A stretch of DNA of 64,000 nt from Selaginella tamariscina (GCA_003024785.1 PUQB01000246.1:1-64000); one strand, 5' to 3'. Shown: positions 36,718-48,932, counted from the stretch's first letter. Numbers and translations are program-made. The notes: generated by a model not told the origin, from the sequence alone.

Positions 36718-37396
36718 NNNNNNNNNNNNNNNNNNNNNNNNNNNNNNNNNNNNNNNNNNNNNNNNNNNNNNNNNNNNNNNNNNNNNNNNNNNNNNNNNNN
36801 NNNNNNNNNNNNNNNNNNNNNNNNNNNNNNNNNNNNNNNNNNNNNNNNNNNNNNNNNNNNNNNNNNNNNNNNNNNNNNNNNNNNNNNNNNNNNNNNNNNN
36901 NNNNNNNNNNNNNNNNNNNNNNNNNNNNNNNNNNNNNNNNNNNNNNNNNNNNNNNNNNNNNNNNNNNNNNNNNNNNNNNNNNNNNNNNNNNNNNNNNNNN
37001 NNNNNNNNNNNNNNNNNNNNNNNNNNNNNNNNNNNNNNNNNNNNNNNNNNNNNNNNNNNNNNNNNNNNNNNNNNNNNNNNNNNNNNNNNNNNNNNNNNNN
37101 NNNNNNNNNNNNNNNNNNNNNNNNNNNNNNNNNNNNNNNNNNNNNNNNNNNNNNNNNNNNNNNNNNNNNNNNNNNNNNNNNNNNNNNNNNNNNNNNNNNN
37201 NNNNNNNNNNNNNNNNNNNNNNNNNNNNNNNNNNNNNNNNNNNNNNNNNNNNNNNNNNNNNNNNNNNNNNNNNNNNNNNNNNNNNNNNNNNNNNNNNNNN
37301 NNNNNNNNNNNNNNNNNNNNNNNNNNNNNNNNNNNNNNNNNNNNNNNNNNNNNNNNNNNNNNNNNNNNNNNNNNNNNNNNNNNNNNNNNNNNNNNN
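36718..37396. other. Assembly gap
   Basis: 679 undetermined bases. The gap opens within the palindrome cluster, so unresolved repeats are the likely cause. It also hides the 5' end of the rightward DUF7869-type gene. Confidence 0.99.
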
Positions 37397-37450
37397 TGAT
37401 TTCTTAGAAATATTGCATAAATAGATATCATAAATAACACAATTATTTAT

Positions 37451-40370
37451 GTGCAGGACAATATGTATAATACTGGAGATAAAGTATGTCTTCTTCGGAA
37501 CAACAAGATAGTTGGCACTGGAACTGTGGAAGTTCGAGATGATAATGCATCATGTCACAATATTGCCCAAGGATCTTGTGTGTATGTATGGGTGAACACC
37601 ATTTTCAAGCATGTTGAGGTTCCTGGAATGGAATTTGAGGAGGGTTCTCATGTATTGTGGAATTTGGATGAAGTCAAGGCTGACACAGAATATACAGAGT
37701 TACAAACAAACAGTAGCACAAGTTTTCCAGATGATGGCTTGCCTGTTGTGATGGATGAGGTGATTCTCTTTCTTCATGAGATTGAGGTTGGGAGAGGCAT
37801 TCATCACAGTTATAAATCCAATAGAAGCAGTGTCAGAAGAGAAACTAGGGTCCGACTTCGTGGGTGTAGTTGTGACAGAGGTTTCACCTAATGGCACTTT
37901 GCATCCTGAATCCCTCGTGAAGTGGCGAACATCTGAATTAAGACGGCAAGATGGTTCAATATATTTTGGGTTGAATTCAATAATAACAACTGGCCTCATT
38001 GTAAAAAAAAGGCGATTCATGGGTTGCAGATCTTCCCCTGCATGTTTCAGCAAGAGGGTGAAGATGGATCCTACATCTTCCGAAAGTGTTATGAGCATTT
38101 CCACGTGTGACTACTGCAAGAAGAAGTGTTGTCAGATGGCAGACCAGAATGAAATTACCCAATGTAGACATGTCTTTCGTACGCTCACCCAAAAGCAAAG
38201 GCATGAGTTTGTATATGCTGCACTAACTGGGTATTGATGGAATGGCCTCGGACACAGGTTATCAGAGTACATCCATGGTATTTAATAAGGTGGCCATCTG
38301 CTTTAAAGCTTAGTACAATATATATGGAATCCCAAAGACCACGTTCTACCGTCGGAGGGATGAGTGGTTAGATGGAGCACGAACCTCAGTAATGGGAACA
38401 CTGGCTTGGTCAAAACCCGCTCTCACATTATAGCAGCCATAGAGATACTCAAGGCTTTTGTGGAAGCAATTGCAGACAGGATGCCTCACAAATGCCGAAC
38501 CACAATGCAGGGGTCAGGGAAAATCTCAAGGTTTTGCCTCGATCTACACTCAATTGAAGCTGTGTGAACATGTGAACAAGTGCCTCAGCTTGATGGGGTT
38601 GCAAGCAATCTGCACTAGTACTTCAACAACATATGGAATATTCATTTTAAGAATGTGGAGATTGCAAAACACTCTAGCTTTTCCAAGTGGACACTTGTAC
38701 ATCATTAAAGGCTGCAGAGGCTTGTGCAAAAACCTTGGTGGAGATCACTGCCATTCAAAAGAAGATGGAGGCCCACATGATTGCACAACAACTTGCGGTC
38801 TCAGTACTATGCACACCGCATGCTTTCTGTGTCACGCCCATCAGAGTACCTGTGCTTGATCCATGACAAGATGGATCATTCAAAGACCAGCATTCCAAAG
38901 CTCGTTGCAACACCAAAGTGCCTTAGAAAATGTCATGAAACTTCCGATTTCATTGACATGTGTGCTAACACATGGACACGGTTGTGAATCATATGGACAC
39001 TTTTCACTTCCACATTGGTCTAGCGACTCCAATTTCACTATTGGGTCATTGGCCATGTGTTTCAGAAACCTTAAAGCTCACTCATAGACAAGTCTTATCA
39101 GTGATCTCAAAGTGAAGAAACAACACCTTCAACCTTTACATAATGCTCTCATGAACACGTTTGCACTTGAGGTACTTGGGAATATGAGAGGCATTGTCAG
39201 CAACCTGCACAAAAAACAGATGGCCCTGTTGAGAATTCAGGTTCAGTGGAGGGATCTAGCTCAAATAGTGTACATGTGTCCTCAATATCAAATAAGCTTC
39301 CTCGTCATTTGCTTTTACAAATGAATAATTTTACTTAAGGGTTTCTCAAGCTCATACTTACTTTTGTTTTCTAGATATGTGCTACATACTTGTCAATGCT
39401 TGTTGCCAAAGGTGTGTTTAAAACAATCACGCTCAGTTTTCTTATGGTTGGTCACACTCATGAAGATATTGATGCGTTCTTCAGCAAGGTCTCCAACTCT
39501 ACAAAAAGGACAAGTGCACTTACCTTACCGCATATGATGAATCTTTTTGAAAATTGCATCTCCAAAAAAAGTTGTGCTTTGCTTGTGACTGAGGTGCCAG
39601 ACTTCAAAAAATTTCTCAAGGAGTATATAAAAGAGGGGAGTGATTCTTAGTGGTCACCTTGTGCCGCTACAATTTTTTTTCTCCATACGAGATGGTATAC
39701 CTATTATGTAGTACATGTTACAGCTATCAGAGCAGGAGTGGTTACGAAAGAGGGGTTAATGCTCTTCAAAAGTGGAGAGAATGGAAAGCCACTTCTCCCA
39801 GAAGGACAACCAGAACCCTATTCCATTGAGTGCCCAGCTCAAGGAACAAGAGGTTATTATTGATGGCATCAAAAAATATGTGGCATGGGTTCAAAAATCG
39901 ATGCCAAAGAATTTGATAGGCAACTGGTTACTCAGAACTATATAAGCATGTGGTCGACTATTGGGAGACTGTTGTTCGAGGCCTACTGTCACAAGTAAAA
40001 ATTGCAACACCCTTTTTGGCCTAAAACAAGGTGGCGAGAGGAGATTGAAATGACATCACTGAGGCACAGATGACATAGAAGCCAGTAGTGATGTGGAAGT
40101 GCAAACCCCACACTTTGTTGGACAAAGGAACCAAAAACCTAAAGCATACTTTGATTGCTGCCAAGATCTTCAAAAAACTAATGATGGTTCTCATTACTCC
40201 AGATGCGTCATATAATCAGCCTATTTGGGATCAAATTATCGACACACCTGAAGTAATTACAAAAATAGTATTATTAAGGTTGCATGGTTCAAACCACAAA
40301 AAAGGCGACACGAGAAGGAGAGCGAAAGATATAATGGATGCCTAGAGAAAACATAGTCTCCCAATCAAAA
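37451..40370 (+). pseudogene. DUF7869-type transposase-like gene, degenerate
   Basis: Follows a splice-acceptor-like TTATTTATGTGCAG at 37,443-37,456. The first frame (NTGDKVCLLRNNKIVGTGTV, to about 37,790) looks like a small beta-rich domain. It continues after a frame change with VVVTEVSPNGTLHPESLVKW and a Cys-rich CDYCKKKCCQM motif (38,109-38,141). Further pieces in shifting frames keep the order of DUF7869 proteins: YGIPKTTFYRRRDEW (38,328-38,373), AAIEILKAFVEAIADRMP (38,433-38,486), IHDKMDHSKTSIPKL (38,858-38,903), VLTHGHGCESYG (38,962-38,997), LPRHLLLQMNN (39,296-39,330) and the hallmark FLMVGHTHEDIDAFFSKVS (39,440-39,495). DUF7869 proteins are widespread in transposon-rich genomes and probably have an RNase-H-like fold, but their mechanism is not established as far as I know. 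The LLLQMNN site has Asn-Asn where Asp-Asn is usual. Many frame breaks and stops indicate a dead copy. Confidence 0.7.
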
Positions 40371-41240
40371 AGACCCAACATGTTTTATAAATGTTAAATC
40401 TATTCGATATGGTGGATGTCAAGAAGTGTTGATAAAAGTCACGATTAACAAAACTGCAAGGGAATGTATGTTTTCTGAAGCTTAAAGCAATTACAAAATT
40501 ATAAAATCATATTTATTTAATATTATAATTATAAACTCTTTAATAATAATACCAAATTGTTTACTTAACTATATAAATTAAAAAACGATATGGAAGATTG
40601 ACTAATTATTATAAGATTGTATATTATATATATATTATTACTACTACAAATTTTTAATTAATAATGTTATATTTAATATTAATATTTTAATACAACATCA
40701 ATATTTATATAATGTACCTCTTATGCTCTTCCTTAATTGTTATATTAGACAATATATTATATAATTTAATACCTTCTACTTTATATAATATTATTAATTT
40801 TTGTTCAATGAATGCTATAATTTATTAAAGGGTCGAATACAAAATAGAATATTCTAAAGAATATTCTATTTTCAAACATATATTTTAAAGAATATTCTTT
40901 AATATTAGAAAATGCTAATTAAATAGCTAAAATTGCTAATTATTAGGAAATGGGACTATAGCCATGCCCATTTTAGTTACAACTTGCATAAAAAGTGTGT
41001 TTTGATGAAATAAAATGTTCTATTCTTTAACAATATATGAAATTTTACCTCCTATAAAAGCTAATTTATATACTTAATAAATATGCACTATCTCATAATA
41101 TATAAACCATATTTTCCAGCACATAATCTGTACATACGCATCATATATATAATAACATTAATATACAGTCTATCGTTTTATAATGTCATGCAATAATGCA
41201 CGTTCTCTCACTCTCTCTCTCTCAACACAACACACGCACG
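40371..41240. other. AT-rich intergenic DNA
   Basis: No gene. An inverted repeat TAAAGAATATTCTATTTTCA near 40,855 has several AATATTCT words around it. A CT/CA microsatellite (CTCTCTCTCAACACAACACA) lies near 41,210-41,250. Confidence 0.5.
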
Positions 41241-41720
41241 CACGCACACAACCTGTTGATAAGCTTCTCTTTGTCATCATGTTCAGGCACGTACTCATCG
41301 GCCATGCATAAAAACTCATAATGAAATAATTACCTCTAATAGACATAAAATATATATAATACGACTATAAAATACTTTTTTTATAAATCTATATTTGTTA
41401 CAAATCTGACGAGGTATCCTTGCACGAAGCTGTTCATATGGAAGTCCCACGTCCCCAGCAAGTGAAATATCTTACACAAATATATACACACATCATAACT
41501 CAAAAATTACACACACAGACACACACAAACACACAAAATCTATATATATAACATATACATATACACACAGTTGCCTGCAAGATAGTGCTCGTGATATAGT
41601 ACACCAATATCTTTGTTATTAAGTTTCCTAATATGTAATGAGCTTGAGCAACTTATAAGCTGCTTAATCAATGAAGAAGGTTCACGAGGTGTGATACTAA
41701 GTGGGCATGGTACAGTGAAA
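41241..41720 (-). pseudogene. Degenerate duplicate of the UPF0613 hydrolase gene
   Basis: Segments match exons of the gene at 56.1-57.75 kb in the same orientation and order. CCTGTTGATAAGCTTCTCTT (41,251) corresponds to exon 8 at 56,358. The stretch with GAGGTATCCTTGCACGAAGC and CCAGCAAGTGAAATATCTTA (41,409-41,476) corresponds to exon 7. TTGCCTGCAAGATAGTGCTC (41,571) and GAGCAACTTATAAGCTGCTT (41,645-41,664) correspond to exons 5 and 4. Large pieces of each exon and the GxSxG region are missing, so no functional protein can be made. Confidence 0.8.
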
Positions 41721-44170
41721 CCATTATATGCATGAATGCACACACACACACATATAGTGTAATATAGTATCGTACTCTCTCTCACACACACAAGTACCGT
41801 ACGTGCTTATATATGATACATTTAACTGAATCATAGTGTATATTCAGAAACATAAAATACTAGCATATTCCATGCAAATAAGAAATAACTACAAAAACAT
41901 TGAAGCACCAGTGGAACCTAAAGGATATAAGTATTACCAATATATAATACAATAACTATAGTTAAAATATGTGTTTAAAGTACAATTTATTTGTTTCTGA
42001 ATAAATAAATTGTGTTTTGATTAAATAACATGTTTTTAAAATTCTATTCTGTCCTATATGTGAAATTTTACGTCGTCCTGAAGGGTAAAAATTTATATAT
42101 TATACTATGATTTTCTTACAATATTTGCTATATAATTTATGATACATAGAGCCATACTTGAGGCCTGCATCTTACACACTTTGCAGATTTGTGTTACTAT
42201 AGGTGAGAAATTATATGAGACGGTCGTGATTAATTACACATAAATAATATTTTAAAATATATTATTTTAAAGGAAAGGATTTAAATTATAATTTCAAAAC
42301 CTTAATATACCCATGCATATTCCAATTATTATTTATATTTAATTAAAACTACATAATTAAAAACACAAACACACATTTTCCACACTTGAATTATGATTTA
42401 AAAGTATTATAATTTTAATAAGATAATCTAATACTCAACAAATTCAAAACATTTTTAAAATTTACACACAGTAAATTAAATTATAAATATTATAAGATAC
42501 TAATATTATTATAAGATACTAAAAGATAATTTTATTTAATAAATATCTTTTAGTATCTTATAATATAAATTAATAATAAAAATTATCATTAAATTATCTT
42601 TTAGTATATTTTTTTAATTACTACTCTTAAATTATAGCTACATTATATATTGAAATATTAACTTCTCTTTATACTACAAAAGAGAAATTACCAATTCACT
42701 TTGTAAATAATTTTATAAATTAAAATATTAATATCTCATGTTTTAACACTTCAACATAATTTAACAAAATCAATATTTATTATTATTAATAAAATTATTT
42801 AAACGCAGTAACGAGTGGTACCATGCACATTGACTATGAATTATACGTATCACAAGAATCCAAAAACTTGTAATATATGTGTATGTTAAGAAATTTTTGC
42901 AACTTAAAGATACTAATCAAATTTAAAAAATTTATATAGGTAAAATACATTATCAAATTCAAAAACTTTATATAGGTAAGTATACATTATCAAAATATAA
43001 GCTTATTGCAGTGTGATGTAGAAGCAAAGATGGAACTTTCTTTTCCAAGGATGATGCTATTACCATCATCTTCACTTCTGCATGACCGTACACACGTGAT
43101 CGTCAACGTTTGAATGGTCTATGTTCAAACACAATCATAAACTTAATTGAGCATAACTAAATCTTAATTACATGTCTTCATCGATGAATTCACTATAAGA
43201 ATCTGTATATTTATTTCATAAGTTAATTACATGTAAGAATGATTGAGACTAAAGTGTTTAAGTAGTAAGAACATCCGAAGGTTTAATTTGTCTAATAGTA
43301 AAATAGAACATGATCAAGAACTTTCCAATCTAAAGGTACGTGTAAGTATAACTAGGATTTATGCAAATATAATTTATTTAGTGTGGAAGTTTACTAATTC
43401 TTAAGTGAGCTTCAATTGTCTATACATATACATATACATTTTCATATTTTAAAAATATGTTCATCATATGCAGCTAGTTAAATTAGTCGTGTAGATATTA
43501 CTTATCAAATGGTGGGATTATAAACACACATAAATACATAAACAATCTATACATTTAATATTTGAACAAATTTGAAGATTAATTTAATCTTTTCCTTATC
43601 ATAATTAAATTAAATAAAACAATGAAAATTTTATTATTCATTATAAACAAAGTTGTTTCACCAGACTTATTACAAGATAACTTCATTTATTATACTAGCA
43701 ATACATGAGAAACATGCATGTAATATCATCCATGCCTATCGAATTGGAAAAGACGATAAGGATTTGTTTAGCCCTTGGCTTATTATGAAAAGTATAAATT
43801 TAACACCATAAAAAATTGAATTCTTAAAGAGAGTGGATTCTTATTTTGTATGGTGTTTAGTTTATTCGCTCGAATAACCATCAAACCACCCCATTAAAGA
43901 CATTATATAATGAAAGAGGGCAAGAAATTAGGAGTACCTTAAATAAGAATGTTCTTTATAAAAGGACAAGCTACTTAGTCACTAGGTAAAGAGTTGGACT
44001 AGGTATTTCATTTGTCTATTACTTTTGCTAAAGTTAGAAAAAAACTTGCACGTTAATGTTTAATGCTATGTAAACTTGTAACCCTACTCTAGACAATGTA
44101 TCAGCAGGGTCACTCATCTTGGTATGTGTAATATTATTGCCACCCTAATCCTCCAATTTGATGGTTGGTT
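41721..44170. other. AT-rich intergenic DNA
   Basis: No convincing ORF. A short repeated theme TATCTTTTAGTATCTTATAA occurs at 42,495-42,610 in both orientations. A short direct repeat AACTTTATATAGGTAA occurs near 42,930 and 42,965. Composition rises slightly from 43,600 on, where remnants of the next retroelement may begin. Confidence 0.45.
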
Positions 44171-45420
44171 GCACCTAAGACCAAGTTTCTCCATCAACTA
44201 GCGACATTGATCTCGCACCACCATTTATTAGAACACGTTCCATACATATTCCATCTATTACCACGTTCACAATTGATGCCACGGCATTCATATCAAATTT
44301 TCTTGTTATCACATGTACATTCTGCATCACCTCTTCACCACTAGGACATATCAAATTTTCTTGTTATCACATGTATTCCATATCACCTCATCTTCACCTT
44401 CATCATTAAGATGTACCTTTTTCATACGAGTGCTAATCCCTTGTCAAAGCTCCCTTCTTAAGATTGCATTTCGACAATAATTGTGGGGCATGAGCATCTC
44501 CTAAATTCTTATAATTGAATACTCCTTTTACCCTTTTTCAATCCACATATCATGTATACCAACCTTATATCATGGCTTGGTGTGCTCCTTCCTTTTTTCT
44601 TACTTACATGTATCTTCACTGTCTCAGGTTGCTCAATTTGTTAACTCCACCAAATGAACACTAGGTTGGTCCCTTTGTTGTGGTGCAAAGGTTGGTTGAG
44701 GTTCCTGAGGACACTCATTTGCATAGTGTCGCACCTTTTTCCATGTAAAACATGTCACTTGTGGTCATAGTTATTAACATTAAATAGCATAGTGACCCTG
44801 TTGTTTACAAATGTAACAAGTGACATTAGCTCAATCTCTAGGTGGCCTTAAGGTTTCGGTCCCATCAACTCTGCTTAAAGCAAATGCAACTTTGAGATTT
44901 AAGGTCAATTTGGCAATATTACTCTCCAACTCATATGACTTGACTTGAGGTGTTTGTAGAATTTGTACCGACCTTGGTTTATGGTGCTATCGTTGAGATT
45001 GAGGCTTGATCAAGTTCCATGAAAAGTGCTTCTTTCTTCATAACAATCTTCAGCTTTCTACAAGTTATTAAGCTCTTTATTCTTTACCTTGTAATATAAT
45101 ATTGGCTTTAATTCAATAACAAACTTGTTAAACACTAATGCATCTATCCCAATAGTCGACTTGGACTCCTTAGATGCGTCCTCTAATTCTTTGGAGGCTT
45201 CCACTCCCAAATTGCTTTGTAACTTACATTGGAACTTCAACACATGCTTAATGAATGCCTTCACACTTTCTTCGTTGTTTTGCCTCAATTGATCTAATTG
45301 CTTTATGACCTCATCAAACGTCTCCTACTTCTCATACTTTACTAGAAAAGCCTCACTCAACCTATCCCAACTAACCTTAACATTACTCATTTGATACTCA
45401 ATATTTTATTCCTAAAAAGG
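44171..45420 (-). pseudogene. Retrotransposon gag-protease remnant (Ty3/gypsy-like)
   Basis: On the minus strand, in order: a gag-like helix segment (45,288-45,058, with ESVKAFIKHVLKFQCKLQS); two zinc-knuckle traces, CYICKQQGHYAI-stop-C (about 44,820) and CFTWKKVRHYANECPQ (about 44,755-44,705); then VVIDGICMERVLINGGARDQ plus LMEKLGL (about 44,290-44,170), which resembles the (I/V)-D-G-G-A retroviral-type protease site with Asp changed to Asn. Stops and frame shifts are frequent. No reverse transcriptase was seen downstream. Confidence 0.6.
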
Positions 45421-45559
45421 ACGACAAAAGTTCTAACCCAAGTGGTAAAACTTTTATTTCCATTCAAAATCCATACTCGCTTGAATGAATGTAAATACCG
45501 ATTTACATCCCCATTTTACAAACTATAATATACTGGAATAAACATCATCTTTACAAGTG

Positions 45560-46010
45560 TAAAAATGGTAAGTGTTTCACTTGATTACAAGTAGACGAAG
45601 AGATGTCACTTTGACAAAGCAATGCCCCTCTTTGTACAAGCTCGTTAGCCTCTAGATTCTTTCTTCGGAGAACATGCTTTATTTAAAAAGTATCGAACCC
45701 CCTTTTGAGATCTTAAACATACTTAAAAAATACCAAACTTAGGCTTTATCACTCTTCATTAACCTTGCACTTGGTTCATCACCAACTTAAAGTCATCAAC
45801 CGCAACTATGTTCTTTACTCTTTGTCTCCTTGCTTCATTCAATCTTCAAATTAATGTAGAATACTCTGCTTGATTGCAAGAATTAACACTACAAATTAGC
45901 TCAGAAATTTTGATTTGCTTCCTTATTGAATTTATTAACGTGATCCTTACATTCACAACTTGCTTCTTTGGCTTAAATGCTTCATCAAAATTAATTTACC
46001 ACATTAACAA
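45560..46010 (-). pseudogene. RNase H-like retroelement fragment
   Basis: Minus-strand reading gives KINFDEAF-like INFDEAFKPKKQVVNVRITL, then CNQAEYSTLI, then EARRQRVKNIVAVDDFKLVM, then after a gap EHVLRRKNLEANELVQRGAL. This is the order of a plant retroelement RNase H (N-F-D, A-E-Y, D-D/S, R-x-x-N-x-x-A). Stops occur in the frame. It may belong to the same decayed element as the gag remnant at 44.2-45.4 kb or to a separate LINE. Confidence 0.6.
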
Positions 46011-47150
46011 GCACAACTAAACCTTTCACAACCTGTACAATACTCTTGCTTTACCAAACTCCACATTCTATAAAATTCCTAAAAACTTGGATGAATCTAA
46101 CTAGATAATGTTACGACTACAATGTAAGAATCGATGTATAAAATCCATACACAAACGATATGTCTCATTAATACACCACTATTGCATAGGTGCCAAATGC
46201 TCAATTCACCTCTCGCTTCTTCAAAAGCACATTCGCAGTTGCAAATTGTATTTCAAATTTGAATTCTTCAATTCCCATGCTTAAATGACTACCACCTTGT
46301 TATTTAAAACAAACTCATGTGAATGTTCAAATAACACTTCAATATTTAATTTTAAAGAGACCTTAGAAGTTGAAAGAATTTATTTTAGAAATGATACTCA
46401 AATTCATGAAAATTCATAAATAACACACTAGTAATTTGTGTTTACCATAAAAAACACATGTGAGGAAAAATCATTTAGAGACTCGTATGTTTAGGACTTA
46501 ATGACTTTAGTTATAACATATCGTATTAGCCCTTATATGTGAAAAAAAACAAAAAAAGAAATGAAAACATCAAATAAAACTCATGACACAAAAGATCTTT
46601 TCAATAATTAATTTATATATTTCATCATAAGAGCACACACAAAACAATATAATTTCATTATACATATTTATAATGTAAGAAAAAAGAAAAACTTAAAAAC
46701 AATTTATTTATTTTTATTTCTATATCTCTTCTCAACCTTTTGTGCCTTGGTTTCTTCTATATCCAAAGTAATATAAAAAAATTAAAGTAAAAAATGTAAG
46801 AGACGTGTAATATAAGAGTTACATAAGAAGGTGGGTTTGACCCATAAATGGTGCCGAAGAGGATTGATTTAAGTCGTAAATGGTGGGGTTACATAAGAAG
46901 ATTGACTTGACTCATAAATGGTAGGGTTATGAATAAGGTGGACTTGACTTTGAATTAAGGAAGGTGATAAAGAAGGTGAATGAAATAAGAACAAAAAAAA
47001 AAGTATTTAGTCAAGGTAAGTATTAACTGTATGCATTAACATAATAATATTAATTAATTTGACCATGCAAGAAAAGACAATAATAAAGTGAAATAAAGAC
47101 AAACACAAATAAAATTACTCTATTACATGCATACCAGGACCATGCGTGCG
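46011..47150. other. AT-rich intergenic DNA
   Basis: No gene. A theme of GACTTGACTCATAAATGGT with GGTTACATAAGAAG is repeated three times at 46,815-46,930. Confidence 0.5.
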
Positions 47151-47159
47151 GTGCGTATC

Positions 47160-47434
47160 CAATGTGAACTAAAAGGAATTATTGACGGACCCAACGCAAG
47201 AATGAAACTAAAAGGAATTATTGACAGACCCGCACAACCGGGGGTACCAAGTTTGATTTATTGATGGACCCACGCAAGAATGAAACTAAAAGGAAGGAAT
47301 TATTGACAGACCCGCACAACCGGGTACCAAGTTGATTGGTCCAAATTTTCCTGTGACAACTTGTTGCACTGGTTTACGTTTCTAATATAAAGTGGATACA
47401 TTCATAGATCTATTGAGTAGATAGACTTACTAAA
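47160..47434 (+). promoter_or_regulatory. P450 promoter with tandem repeats
   Basis: Two copies of a block of about 70 bp (AACTAAAAGGAATTATTGAC, then AGACCCGCACAACCGGG, then TACCAAGTTTGATT) lie at 47,207-47,272 and 47,284-47,340, with a third partial copy at 47,168-47,206. They end about 95 bp before the ATG. A TATA-like CTAATATAAAG lies at 47,382-47,392. Confidence 0.6.
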
Positions 47435-48932
47435 ATGTTAGTTTTTCTTGTTGTTGTCTTTTTCTGCTGCATTAATGCTACACTTTCTAGTGCGACTGAG
47501 TTCTCACTTGCCTCCAGGTCCGTTAGCCTTGCCATTCATTGGCCACCTTCATCATCTCATTATCAAATTGCCTCATCAGTCATTTCACAAGTTGTCCCTC
47601 CAGTATGGGCCTATAATGACAATTCGCTTAGGGCAAAAGACCACCATCGTTATCTCGTCCAGCGATGCTGCAAAAGAGGCCCTCACCACTCATGACCGTG
47701 TATTTGCTTCGCGTCCCCATCTCATTTCACCAGAGTTTCTTTGCTATAACTCGAGTAACATTGGATGTTCTGTGTACACCCCACAGTGGAGCAGACTCAA
47801 AAAGATGTGTCTTAATCAACTTTTCAGCATAAGGAGTTTGGAAGGGGAAAATTTCCGGCAAAGGAGAACACTTGAGCTATTTGTCTTAATGCAACATATC
47901 TTCCAGCATGGTCAAAATTCAGTTAATGTAAAATCAGAGTTGTCCAAGTACACAATGAATGTAATAGTTCACTGGTGTTCGGTCGAAGGGTTGTATCGCA
48001 TGAATTTGTACATGTGATCCTTGAAGCTGTGGAGCTAATGGGTGCTGTGCATATTGGGACTACATTCCTAGTCTGCGTTGGCTTGATCCTGCAAAATATA
48101 TTCCTCGTCTGCGCAGTACAAGAGACCGGCTTGATTCAGTGCTTCAACGCATTATTGATGACTATAAAAAGGAGAAACATTGCAATTCGACAAATCTGAT
48201 TCATACTTTCTTGTCCGAAGGGATTCCCGACGATACTACAAAAGCAGTCATTTTGGTTTGGATTTTTAATTTATTTTTCTGATTCAATCTCAAATCATTT
48301 TTTACAGGACATTCTAGCTGCTGGAACAGATACCACTGCACTCACAATTGAATGGGCACTGGCTGAACTGATCAAACATCCACACTATATGCAGCAAACT
48401 TCAAGATGAGATTTTACATGTTGTCGGTAAGCAACGCTTGGTGACTGAAGATGACCTTCATCAGCTCCCATTCTTGAAAGCAGTAGTTAAAGAAACATTT
48501 AGATTGCATCCAGCCATACCTCTTTTAGCCCCACATTACTCTACTGAAGATTGCACACTGAGAGGCTATCATATTCCGAAAGATAGCTGGATAATTCTCA
48601 AACGTATGGTCCATTGGTCGAAAATGGCCAAATCATGCTCACAATTTCAGGCCGGAACGATTTTTGAACAGCTCAGTGGATGTCAAGGTCTGGATTTTGA
48701 ACTGATTCCCTTTGGAGCAGGCCGTAGGAAATGCCTTGGCACCTCCTTGGCACTTCGCACTGTTCAGATGACGCTTGCACGTCTCGTTCAAGCTTTCAAC
48801 TGGAGCCTCCCCATTTCTGATGATGTACTCGACATGGAAGAAAGCCAAGGTGTATTAACACAGAGAAAATCTCCTCTGTTAGTGGTTGCAAGCTGGAGGC
48901 TTCCCTTCGATCTCAATGACTACAATTCATAA
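47435..48932 (+). CDS. Cytochrome P450, A-type (CYP71-clan-like)
   Basis: Two exons, 47,435-48,255 and 48,308-48,932, with a 52-nt GT-AG intron just before the oxygen-binding motif, the usual A-type P450 intron position. The ATG at 47,435 gives a hydrophobic anchor ([12 protein letters not shown]). The Pro-rich hinge [17 protein letters not shown] follows one frame away. Further motifs are [20 protein letters not shown] (I-helix), KETFRLHP (E-x-x-R) and the heme loop [11 protein letters not shown] with its Cys ligand; total coding length is about 480 codons, near the family norm. Such enzymes sit on the ER membrane and hydroxylate small molecules. The gene lies 2 kb upstream of a triterpene/sterol cyclase on the same strand. 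Frame breaks occur near 47,500, 47,970, 48,050, 48,405, 48,600 and 48,650, yet all core motifs are intact. Either sequencing errors or a recent pseudogene would explain this. I cannot assign the CYP family. Confidence 0.8.

Noticed and set aside
36678-37424. 248-codon ORF on the plus strand and a similar one on the minus strand
   Set aside because: They run through undetermined bases; artefacts of the gap.
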